Source: Shewanella colwelliana ATCC 39565
GTDB lineage: Bacteria > Pseudomonadota > Gammaproteobacteria > Enterobacterales > Shewanellaceae
Assembly: GCF_000518705.1 (NCBI RefSeq)
Contig: NZ_JAEC01000007.1
Location: 162,473-226,472 of the forward strand
DNA length: 64,000 nt
Reading direction: 5' to 3'
Shown here: piece after piece, positions 57,999 through 64,000 of the stretch
Numbering within the stretch: position 1 is the stretch's first letter
How the letters are laid out: the number at the start of each line of letters is the position of its first letter
The notes under the pieces: model-generated
The model's input: the letters and a program-made list of their open reading frames with translations, nothing else
Databases searched by the model: none
Told to the model about the DNA's origin: nothing
Made by a program: the position numbers and the translations under genes

Positions 57999-58502
57999 AT
58001 GTCAGAATTTATGGTATCGCAATGGCTTATAGGCATTGCAATTATCTTTGACCTAGTGTCATTTCAGTTTAAACAAAAGCGCCATATTGTCGCGTGTCTA
58101 GCTGTGTCGGGTGTGCTCATTAGTAGCCACTTTGCTCTGCTGCAGCAATGGACCGCTGCAGGTTTAATGCTGGTGGCAGCGATACGTTATGTTGTCACTA
58201 TTTTTAGCCATTCAAAGTTATTGATGTCACTATTCTTGGCCATTAGTAGCTTTGTGACTTTAGTGACCTTTGCAGGCCCACTTAGCCTGATTAGTTTTGC
58301 TGGCAGTGCCACGCAAACCGTCGCGGCATTTAGCCAAAGCGATCAACGTTTACGCCAGCTAATGATCATAGGTACTAGCCTTTGGTTACTCAACAATACT
58401 CTCGTTGGATCACCAACAGCTGTACTGATGGAGTTACTGTTTATTGCTAGTAACTTGGTGGGCTATTACCGGTTTTATGGCACACGGTTAGCGCTAGATT
58501 AA
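57999..58502 (+). CDS. YgjV-family inner membrane protein
   Basis: Five hydrophobic segments in 167 residues. The core MVSQWLIGIAIIFDLVSFQF and KQKRHIVACLAVSGVLISSHF fit the YgjV family (PF10688). The function is unknown. The ATG at 57999 (MSEFMVSQ) is used, though ATG 58011 is in frame. It stands between the Crp/Fnr gene and rsuA. Confidence 0.82.
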   Translation: MSEFMVSQWLIGIAIIFDLVSFQFKQKRHIVACLAVSGVLISSHFALLQQWTAAGLMLVAAIRYVVTIFSHSKLLMSLFLAISSFVTLVTFAGPLSLISFAGSATQTVAAFSQSDQRLRQLMIIGTSLWLLNNTLVGSPTAVLMELLFIASNLVGYYRFYGTRLALD

Positions 58503-58571
58503 TGCTTGGATATCAGACCAACAATACTCATAATGCAGAGCTTAATCACCCAAGGCTGAGTGGCAGATTCA

Positions 58572-59315
58572 ATGCGATTAGACAAATTTGTGTGCAAGAG
58601 TACCGCGCTTAATCGCCAGCAGGCGCTATTGGCGATTACAGCAGGAGAGTTAACCGTTAATGGTAAGGTTGCATTTGATGCAGGCATGCAGGTGCACGAA
58701 AGTAATTGTATTGAGTTAGGTGGTCGGTTACTGGTATTGAGGCCGTTTCGTTATCTACTGCTCAATAAGCCAATGGATACGCTCTGCTCTAATGTTGACG
58801 GTGATTACCCCTCCATCTTTAATTTAATTGATGTGCCTAATCCTCATGAACTGCATATCGCTGGCAGGCTGGATGCCGACACCACTGGATTGGTGCTAAT
58901 CACCGATGATGGCCGATGGTCGTTTAATGTATTTAACCCCAAGTATCATTGCCAAAAAGTGTACCGGGTAAGATTGAGAAATAGCATAGAAGGTGAGCGC
59001 AAAGGTGAGATTGATCGCCAGCTGGTGGCTAGGTTTGAACAGGGGTTACAGTTACCCGGTGAGACAAAGCCTACCTTGCCGGCTACGCTGGTTTATGTCA
59101 GTGACCACGAAGTGTTACTGACGATTGGTGAGGGGCGTTATCATCAGGTCAAGCGGATGTTTGCCTCCGTGGGTAACCGAGTCAAGGCGTTACACCGAGA
59201 GCGAGTTGGTAATATTCAGTGCGATGTGGCCAGCGGTGCGTGGCGCTACTTGAGCGATGATGAGGTGACAGGCTTTGGCTTTTCTCCGTTAAGTGAGCTA
59301 GATGGCCAGATTTAG
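58572..59315 (+). CDS. rsuA: 16S rRNA pseudouridine(516) synthase
   Basis: An S4 RNA-binding domain at residues 1-55 (MRLDKFVCKSTALNRQQALL) precedes the pseudouridine synthase fold. The catalytic Asp lies in IAGRLDADTTGLVLIT, and the GEGRYHQVKRMFASVGNRV block is the last conserved element. KPMDTLCSNVDGDYPSIFNLI-type region is like RsuA. The start is ATG 58572; the GTG at 58560 is not used. It modifies U516 of 16S rRNA. Confidence 0.9.
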   Translation: MRLDKFVCKSTALNRQQALLAITAGELTVNGKVAFDAGMQVHESNCIELGGRLLVLRPFRYLLLNKPMDTLCSNVDGDYPSIFNLIDVPNPHELHIAGRLDADTTGLVLITDDGRWSFNVFNPKYHCQKVYRVRLRNSIEGERKGEIDRQLVARFEQGLQLPGETKPTLPATLVYVSDHEVLLTIGEGRYHQVKRMFASVGNRVKALHRERVGNIQCDVASGAWRYLSDDEVTGFGFSPLSELDGQI

Positions 59316-59359
59316 ATAACCTGTGAGTTAGATAATCTGTGAGTTAGATAATCAGAGTC
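59312..59359. repeat. Short tandem repeat, 16-base unit
   Basis: TTAGATAACCTGTGAG (59312-59327), TTAGATAATCTGTGAG (59328-59343) and a decayed third copy to 59359. The first copy contains the rsuA stop codon. Confidence 0.8.
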
Positions 59360-59425
59360 AGATGGCTTGAGCTTGGCATACTCACTGGCGTCGTTGACTA
59401 TCACTGTGTATCAATAATGAACATC

Positions 59426-59455
59426 GGCTCAAACATTGGTTTGAGCCTATTTTTT
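59426..59455. terminator. Terminator between rsuA and DUF3300 genes
   Basis: GGCTCAAAC (59426-59434), loop ATTG, GTTTGAGCC (59439-59447), then TATTTTTT. Confidence 0.85.
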
Positions 59456-59471
59456 ATGGCAAGCTTCAGCC

Positions 59472-60932
59472 TTAATGATCGCGCTGTTTAGTGCGAGAGG
59501 GTTGGCTTCGCTGTGGTGAGCGAGCCTGTGCCGACTGGCTGCGCTGCTGGCTTTTGGCTTGCTGTTGACGATAATCTTTTTTCTGATCAGAAGCTCGTTG
59601 ACGCGATTGCTGAGTATTTTTACTCTTCTGCTTGCTCCTTTCTGGCTGCTGGCTCCTCTCTCGCTGAGTACTTTTGTATGGCTGCTGGCTCTTCTCTCGC
59701 TGAGTACTTTTGTATTGCTGCTGGCTCCTCTCTCGCTGAGTACTTTTGTATGGCTGCTGGCTCCTCTCTCGCTGAGTACTTTTATACTGCTGATGGCTCT
59801 TATCTGGCTGGTGCCTCATATCTCGCTGGTGATTGTTATTCCGCTGTTGGCGGCTCTCTTTAGCACCTTGCTTAACACCTTTATGCTGACTGTTATTAAT
59901 ATTACTGTGCTGTGCCTTAGCCAGTTTTTGGCTGAATCTTTGCTCACGGCTTTGTTTTACTTGTGCTGTGCTGTAGTGCTTAGGTTTAGCACTGTTTCCG
60001 TGACGCTCGACACTTCTTAATTGCTTAGTTTGTAGTGTTGAGGGTCTATGGCTGTGATAGCGCTGTTTTACGCTGGTTGAGCGATAAGCCACACCGCGGC
60101 GATGAGCCGGTTTATGGTTCCAACGCTGTGCGCCACTGCTGGTCACAATACGTTTATGTGAGCGATAGCGATTAGCGCTATGGTGGTGAGTGACCACGAT
60201 ATGGCGTTTGTGCCAATGGAACGCACTGAAGTAATAGTTAAAGCTGATGTGAATACCACTATGCCAATAAAAGCGGCTTGAGTAATGGCTAGGGTAGTGC
60301 ACAGGATATCGCGGTGGGTAGACCCAATACACTGGTGGATAGTTATACCAGCGCCAATGACCATAAACCACACGTGTATCATACACAGGTACGTAAACAA
60401 TCTCTTTTTGCACCGGTTCTATGATGATCTGCTGATTCACCTTAGTCACCTTCATATTGTCCATATCATCAAAGGTGTTGGCGTTATCAGCTTGCTGACG
60501 CAGGGTTTGAATACTGGCCAGTACACGCGCTTCATCTTGTAAGAAGGCATCACCTAATTTCTGTGTCCAATCTAAATCGTCACTGAGTTTTTCAAGTACC
60601 GTGGGGAAGGCCAATAGCGCTAGAATGCTCGGGTCCCAGCCCTTATCTTCGGCGCGTTTAACCGCGGCTTCAGCTTCGAGGGCTTGATATTTATTGCGCC
60701 AGCGGTTGGCTTGTACCACCTCTAAAGGGTAGGTCGAGGCGATCAGTATGTGCGTCAGTAGGCTATCTGGGTAGAGCGCGATCGGTGCTAATACCTGCGC
60801 AAGTTCCGCTTCACTAAATTGTATCTCTTCGATACGCTCTGCTGGGTCGTTCAGTGCTAATGCTGAAGGTGCCAGCAGTAGCTGCGATAGGGCGACAAGC
60901 AGGATTAAAGTTCCTTGTTTGATACTGTTCAT
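59472..60932 (-). CDS. DUF3300-domain protein with repeat-rich tail
   Basis: A signal peptide (GTLILLVALSQLLLAPSALA) is followed by the DUF3300 domain at about residues 35-210 (AELAQVLAPIALYPDSLLTH, then ASTYPLEVVQANRW). A Tyr/His/Trp-rich part (HWHKRHIVVTHHHS) lies at about 240-260. The last ~200 residues are Gln/Arg/Ser/Lys-rich and disordered, with four copies of a 12-residue unit of the type YKSTQRERSQQP. It is exported. No function is known for the domain. The downstream end is bounded by a terminator shared with rsuA. Confidence 0.88.
   Translation of the reverse strand: MNSIKQGTLILLVALSQLLLAPSALALNDPAERIEEIQFSEAELAQVLAPIALYPDSLLTHILIASTYPLEVVQANRWRNKYQALEAEAAVKRAEDKGWDPSILALLAFPTVLEKLSDDLDWTQKLGDAFLQDEARVLASIQTLRQQADNANTFDDMDNMKVTKVNQQIIIEPVQKEIVYVPVYDTRVVYGHWRWYNYPPVYWVYPPRYPVHYPSHYSSRFYWHSGIHISFNYYFSAFHWHKRHIVVTHHHSANRYRSHKRIVTSSGAQRWNHKPAHRRGVAYRSTSVKQRYHSHRPSTLQTKQLRSVERHGNSAKPKHYSTAQVKQSREQRFSQKLAKAQHSNINNSQHKGVKQGAKESRQQRNNNHQRDMRHQPDKSHQQYKSTQRERSQQPYKSTQRERSQQQYKSTQREKSQQPYKSTQRERSQQPERSKQKSKNTQQSRQRASDQKKDYRQQQAKSQQRSQSAQARSPQRSQPSRTKQRDH
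59645..59800 (-). repeat. Tandem 36-base repeat inside the DUF3300 gene
   Basis: About four copies of a 36-base unit (CTGCTGGCTCCTCTCTCGCT plus GAGTACTTTTGTATGG), with few changes between copies. In the protein each gives 12 residues. Copy number is likely to vary between strains. Confidence 0.85.
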
Positions 60933-61103
60933 ATCGTCTCCAACTCTTCACTGTCATTTGATTTACCTCGATAGTAGATGAGTGAAGATGAACATAAGCT
61001 GAAAGCATTAGTGTGTTTGATTTTTTACGAAAAATTAGATTGTTGATAGATCTGAAATCCATTAGTGTGGCTAGCACAATGAATAATTTCATAAGGAGAT
61101 GTA

Positions 61104-61484
61104 ATGTTTAGCCATGTAATGCTCGGTGCTAATGATATTGAAAAATCAAAACTATTTTATGATGCGATACTCGGTGCGCTAGGTTATGACGCTGGTGTTT
61201 TTGATGAGAAAGGTCGCTGTTTTTATTTTTCTGCAAGTGGGGTGTTTGCGTTAACAAAACCTATTGATGGCGAACCCGCGACTCACGGAAATGGAAGCAC
61301 TATGGGCTTCAATGCAAAAGATACCGATTTAGTCGATGCTTGGCATGCTGCTGGCTTGGCAAATGGTGGTACTGCTTGTGAACAGCCTCCAGGCCTTAGA
61401 GAAGGAGCGGTAGGTCAGTTGTATTTGGCTTATCTAAGAGATCCTTCAGGAAATAAAATTTGTGCACTTCATCGAGTAGCTTAG
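61104..61484 (+). CDS. VOC-family (glyoxalase-like) protein
   Basis: The single-domain VOC fold opens with MFSHVMLGANDIEKSKLFYD (first metal-ligand His at residue 4) and ends YLRDPSGNKICALH (the D-P-x-G-N region with the final His). The 126-residue length is usual. It could be a small lyase, dioxygenase or isomerase-like protein. AAGGAGATG-like sequence (61092-61100) precedes the ATG. It is the last ordinary chromosomal gene before the cassette-like region. Confidence 0.85.
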   Translation: MFSHVMLGANDIEKSKLFYDAILGALGYDAGVFDEKGRCFYFSASGVFALTKPIDGEPATHGNGSTMGFNAKDTDLVDAWHAAGLANGGTACEQPPGLREGAVGQLYLAYLRDPSGNKICALHRVA

Positions 61485-62019
61485 TGTCGGTTAATGACTC
61501 GTTTATGTTGAGGCCGATTAGCGTTGTGACTAGGTAACCTGAACGCGGGTTAAGTGAGCAATCACAAGCTAATCCGCTTTTTTTTGATAAAAGTTAACAG
61601 GTTTTTTTCCCCAAAGTTGGGTGGCCTTGGAATGAAGGTTTGGCATTTTTTTAAGTTTGCTTGAGTAGCGTTATGCTGAATTCTCACTTATTGATTGGCT
61701 TTGAAAACGCACCTTGATGACTGTTAATTGCCTGCCGCAGGCTTTATGTGCAAGCGCTCTTTTGGCTCGCTGTGAATATGTCCCTATACGCTCCACGGTG
61801 GCATCCCTGCCACCAAGGGCCAAAACCGCGCTTACACTGGGTTATTTTATCTCTTCGATTTAACTTCATTTGGGACTAATAACGCATTAAAAGCTAACGT
61901 GCTTTTGCCCCAAAATGAGTTAACACGTTGTCGGTGGATCAGTACCTAACGGGCTTTCTGGCCTAGACATTTTCATCGCTACACCAGCGAGATGTAATTC
62001 ACTACTTCCCAACCAAAAA

Positions 62020-62035
62020 CTGGATAACTATACAG
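62020..62035. promoter_or_regulatory. LexA-like box
   Basis: CTGGATAACTATACAG fits the SOS box CTGT-N8-ACAG with one mismatch, in an AT-rich spacer. It lies about 120-275 bases before the first attC-type cores. In integrons the integrase promoter carries a LexA site near attI, but no integrase gene follows here. Confidence 0.4.
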
Positions 62036-62162
62036 TCATATTCAAATTATCAGGATTTTGAACGATTTTCATCCTGTATTCGTGCGCGTTTTCTCATGTT
62101 GATTTTAATAAATGGCATTAGAATTAATCACTTATACTATTTGTTAAGTAGATAATAGGTTT

Positions 62163-62187
62163 GGAAAACGCGCATGCGCGTTTTTCC
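62163..62187. repeat. GCGCATGCGC palindrome
   Basis: AAAACGCGCATGCGCGTTTT (62165-62184) is a perfect 20-base palindrome, extended by GG/CC with one extra T. Related arms lie at 62243-62252 and 62270-62285. Confidence 0.7.
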
Positions 62188-62233
62188 AGATGGTATATTT
62201 AGCAAAATGCTGATAAGTTCATTATATACAGAT

Positions 62234-62301
62234 AGTTAACTGTGCGCGTTTTCACTGGTCCAACGAGGTAAACGCGCATGCGCACTAATAAAATGTTAAG
62301 T
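62234..62301 (+). repeat. Candidate attC site before cassette 1 (attC0)
   Basis: AGTTAAC (62234-62240) and GTTAAGT (62295-62301) are the outer cores. Between them GTGCGCGTTT (62242-62251) pairs with AAACGCGC...GCGCAC (62270-62284). The left core differs at one base from the ACTTAAC expected if an ORF-less cassette began at the GTTAAGT of 62143. The structure is attC-like, but the left core does not fit RYYYAAC fully. Confidence 0.5.
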
Positions 62302-62305
62302 GCTA

Positions 62306-62698
62306 ATGATAATTAGAGAATATTTCGAAAAATTAGATTTACATGATGCATCAATCGAAAAGGTTGAGCGGCTAGGTGATGATGTTATATTGAGCATAAG
62401 AGGTGTACTTGTCCTCAAAGATCACCCTATGTCACAAGGCGATAACCTGTTCATTGAAGATTGTAAGCTAAAAATTGTAGGAGTCTCATCTGAAGTCGCG
62501 AAATTCTGGGAGAATGATGTTGCTCCAATAAGTCACCCTGAACCAGATTATCCACTCGATGAAATTATGAATGCTTCTTTTGAAAATGGTGTTTTTCATT
62601 TCGATGGTTTCAAAAATACAACTCCATGGTACGAGTGGTTTCTTCATGCAAATGGATTCGAATTAGATGTTTACAATTATAAAAAGGGTGGCACTTAA
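62306..62698 (+). CDS. Cassette 1 hypothetical protein, 130 aa
   Basis: The ATG at 62306 (MIIREYFEKLDLHDASIEKV) lies ten bases past the cassette's left crossover point; an in-frame GTG at 62300 is less likely. The stop TAA is inside the core ACTTAAC of the next attC. The L-H-D-A-x-I start recalls a loose group of small proteins often found in cassettes, but I can name no family. It is acidic and has no signal peptide. It has the lower GC content of foreign cassettes. Confidence 0.75.
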   Translation: MIIREYFEKLDLHDASIEKVERLGDDVILSIRGVLVLKDHPMSQGDNLFIEDCKLKIVGVSSEVAKFWENDVAPISHPEPDYPLDEIMNASFENGVFHFDGFKNTTPWYEWFLHANGFELDVYNYKKGGT

Positions 62699-62794
62699 CA
62701 AGGGCAAGCAACGGACTCGTCAAACTGTCACTTTTTGTGCATGGAGCCGCACAAAAACCGCCAGTTTAACTCACCGCTGTTGCCGGCGTTATAC
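62693..62794 (+). repeat. attC recombination site 1
   Basis: The left core ACTTAAC (62693-62699) is the exact complement of GTTAAGT (62295-62301) at the other end of the same cassette, as in circular integron cassettes. The right core is GTTATAC (62788-62794). Between them lie complementary arms GGCAAGCAACGG / CCGCTGTTGCC, AAACTG/CAGTTT, and a perfect TTTTTGTGC/GCACAAAAA. Total length 102 bases. Confidence 0.78.
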
Positions 62795-62811
62795 GAAAAA
62801 GATAGAGAGCT

Positions 62812-63144
62812 ATGAAAATAGGTAACTCAGTCAAGCTATCAGGAGGATATGATTACGAACCTAAATGGCTTCCTTATGACGAGCATGTTATTGGTGAGGT
62901 AATTAAATTTATTCCTGGCCAAAACTCAGAACTTGCTGCTGTTATTAAATTGCCTAAATCTATAACTGTAGATTCAACTACTGGTAATATATTGGTATTA
63001 GAGTTACGCCATGAAGGAGCTAAATGGGTTGAAGAAGGTATAGTCCATTTAGAGTTATGTGATTTCATGCCTGATGACATTAGGTGGCAAGATAGAAGGC
63101 AAGGGCTGTGGGCAGAGGCAGCGGCATCCTATGTGGTTCAATAA
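62812..63144 (+). CDS. Cassette 2 hypothetical protein, 110 aa
   Basis: The ATG at 62812 follows GAGAG and starts 24 bases after the crossover point (G62788|T62789). The protein (MKIGNSVKLSGGYDYEPKWL) is acidic, with beta-strand-like character and a helical end (GLWAEAAASYVV). No family is recognised. Its stop lies six bases before attC 2, a compact fit typical of cassette genes. Confidence 0.75.
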   Translation: MKIGNSVKLSGGYDYEPKWLPYDEHVIGEVIKFIPGQNSELAAVIKLPKSITVDSTTGNILVLELRHEGAKWVEEGIVHLELCDFMPDDIRWQDRRQGLWAEAAASYVVQ

Positions 63145-63149
63145 AAAAC

Positions 63150-63207
63150 GTATAAAAAGGCAAAGCATTAGGACTCGCTGCGCTCGCCTATGTTTGCGGC
63201 GTTATGT
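63150..63207 (+). repeat. attC recombination site 2
   Basis: Left core GTATAAA (63150-63156) matches six of seven bases of the complement (GTATAAC) of the cassette's own opening core GTTATAC. Right core GTTATGT (63201-63207). Between are pairing arms GGCAAAGCATTAGG and CCTATGTTTGCGGC with bulges. Length 58 bases. Confidence 0.68.
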
Positions 63208-63219
63208 TTAAGGAGAGGT

Positions 63220-63699
63220 ATGGCTACCTGGCAATTTTCAGTAGTATTAATTCCAACTTCTTGGGTTAAGGGAAATAGTTATAATTCTTCATTACTTTAT
63301 GATGAGGATGGCTATGATGCTGAGATTGCTTGGAAAGATAGACAGCCTGAATCAGGATTTAAGTCTTTTCTTGATGATATTCTCTCTCCATCAGAATCAT
63401 GGGACGATGACTTACTGATTTGGGGAAATGAGAAGGGTAATGATATTCAAGTTTGGTTTGAAAATGATGAGATTGATGGCATACATATTCGTTTAGATTT
63501 AAATCAGAATTTAAATGATATTATCGACAAAATAGTTAATGCTGCTCAATCCCTCAGTTGCTCATTTTTCTTTCCAGAGTTTAAGTCAATTGTTGATGCG
63601 AATGAATTTGAAATAAAAAAGGCTATTAGAGAGTCAAATGCGGCTAAGTTCGTTCTTAATCCACAAGGTTTTCTAAATGGGCTTAGCAAAAAAACATAA
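63220..63699 (+). CDS. Cassette 3 hypothetical protein, 159 aa
   Basis: I start it at ATG 63220 (MATWQFSVVLIPTSW), with AAGGAGAGG just before it; an upstream in-frame ATG at 63190 lies in the attC. The stop TAA is inside the ACATAAC core. It is acidic, with a SESWDDDLLIWGNEKGNDIQ segment and a helical end. I do not recognise a family. It has no signal peptide. Confidence 0.77.
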   Translation: MATWQFSVVLIPTSWVKGNSYNSSLLYDEDGYDAEIAWKDRQPESGFKSFLDDILSPSESWDDDLLIWGNEKGNDIQVWFENDEIDGIHIRLDLNQNLNDIIDKIVNAAQSLSCSFFFPEFKSIVDANEFEIKKAIRESNAAKFVLNPQGFLNGLSKKT

Positions 63700-63749
63700 C
63701 AAATAAGGATAGGCCGCGCGTAGCCGCGTCCTTATCCCGAGTGTTGAAC
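63694..63749 (+). repeat. attC recombination site 3
   Basis: Left core ACATAAC (63694-63700) is the exact complement of GTTATGT (63201-63207), the opening core of the same cassette. Right core GTTGAAC (63743-63749) fits GTTRRRY perfectly. Arms AATAAGGATAGG and CCTTATCC pair, with an inner CCGCG/CGCG. Length 56 bases. Confidence 0.78.
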
Positions 63750-64000
63750 AAGCCCGGGTTTGTAGGAAGTGATACCTTTATATAGTAAATAGCGGCGTGA
63801 GAGCTCACGCTGGTTTAGGTCGGGGAGCTTAATTTACACTTTTGGCTAGCCATAGCTATCCCTTAGCACTGACAGCCAATAAGTAAGCCTATAGTTTCAA
63901 AAGCTTAATCACCTCCTGCGTTTCACTTCTAGCGATCTAAAATTTCAAAATCCTGTTATCTTACCGCTTAAACAGTGGCGTTAGATTGCTAAGTGCTCTG
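63750..64000. other. Right end, possible fourth cassette
   Basis: No ORF of useful size is seen. A hairpin GCGTGAG/CTCACGC lies at 63795-63810. GGCGTTAGAT with core GTTAGAT (63980-63986, fitting GTTRRRY) resembles the right ends of attC 1 and 2, so a cassette of about 237 bases without an ORF may end here. I cannot find its expected left core GTTCAAC. Confidence 0.35.

Larger units (their letters stand above)
61485..62233. other. Long non-coding stretch before the cassette cluster
   Basis: No coding frame is supported in about 750 bases. Palindromes include CCTGCCGCAGG (61731-61741) and GGTGGCA-TCCC-TGCCACC (61797-61814), which share ACGGTGGCATC with the repeat at 38141. A LexA-like box and a GCGCATGCGC palindrome are listed separately. 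GTTAAGT cores occur at 62143-62149 and, after this stretch, at 62295-62301. No integrase motif is seen on either strand. Confidence 0.5.

Noticed and set aside
59645..59800. CRISPR-like regular repeat
   Set aside because: The 36-base units adjoin directly with no spacers and lie in a reading frame, so this is a coding tandem repeat.
59559..60020. 153-codon hydrophobic ORF opposite the DUF3300 gene
   Set aside because: It is a shadow of the repetitive Gln/Arg/Ser-rich coding region; the Leu-rich repeats mirror the tandem units.
61918..61964. Short minus-strand ORF after the LexA-like box as the start of an integrase
   Set aside because: It ends after about 19 codons and shows no tyrosine-recombinase motif.
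63916..63930. AATCACCTCCTGCG, similar to the 3' end of 16S rRNA
   Set aside because: Only the anti-Shine-Dalgarno core matches; no rRNA sequence precedes it. It is more likely a chance match.

Overview
The window looks like chromosomal DNA of a marine gammaproteobacterium, most likely Shewanella or a close relative. The main reasons are a complete nqrABCDEF operon, a TapY2-type pilus-locus protein, a 'Shewanella-like' PPP phosphatase, YfaZ and TorF-type outer-membrane proteins, a betIBA operon and RsmS/YaiI/YgjV/RsuA housekeeping proteins. This is a judgement from protein family resemblance; no database search was possible.

Layout. 1-5 kb: the end of a NYN-domain gene, then a convergent cluster of two PAPS-type sulfotransferases and an Asp/Asn beta-hydroxylase-type oxygenase, in which the two minus-strand enzymes both end in a SEC-C metal-binding tail. 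5-10 kb: an RND efflux adaptor/pump pair, followed by a C-terminal scrap of pilY1 and an intact tapY2. 10-16 kb: a secreted phosphatase, an acyltransferase, a glutathione peroxidase, YfaZ and an RsmB-type rRNA methyltransferase. 16.5-22.6 kb: choline-to-glycine-betaine genes betI-betB-betA with a BetI operator, a short BCCT-like transporter and a TorF-type porin. 22.7-28.5 kb: regulators (MarR, TetR), a patatin-like lipase, CMD, GST, an SPFH lipoprotein, DUF2461 and YaiI. 28.8-35.5 kb: psuK-psuG, gltS, and a minus-strand run of NUDIX, TrmK-like, Rossmann and zinc-finger genes. 35.8-42.7 kb: a secreted subtilase, RsmS, a hairpin-rich intergenic repeat, an S41 protease lipoprotein operon, DUF599 and GAF-HD-GYP. 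42.8-51.6 kb: metY with MetJ boxes, a cold-shock/DUF3465 fusion and nqrABCDEF with an unlisted small ORF filling the nqrB-nqrC gap. 51.6-61.5 kb: a Sel1-repeat lipoprotein, truncated haemoglobin, M43 protease, ABM monooxygenase, Crp/Fnr regulator, YgjV, RsuA, a DUF3300 protein with a repeat-rich tail and a VOC protein.

The last 2 kb are different. Small AT-rich hypothetical genes, all on the plus strand, are separated by hairpin sites with GTTRRRY / RYYYAAC core pairs. In cassettes 1 and 3 the core that opens the cassette is the exact complement of the one that closes it, as expected for integron gene cassettes (attC sites). No integrase gene is visible, so this is an integrase-less cassette cluster or the edge of an integron. 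I regard this array, the SEC-C-tailed sulfotransferase/hydroxylase cluster and the small ORF inside the nqr operon as the three most interesting items.
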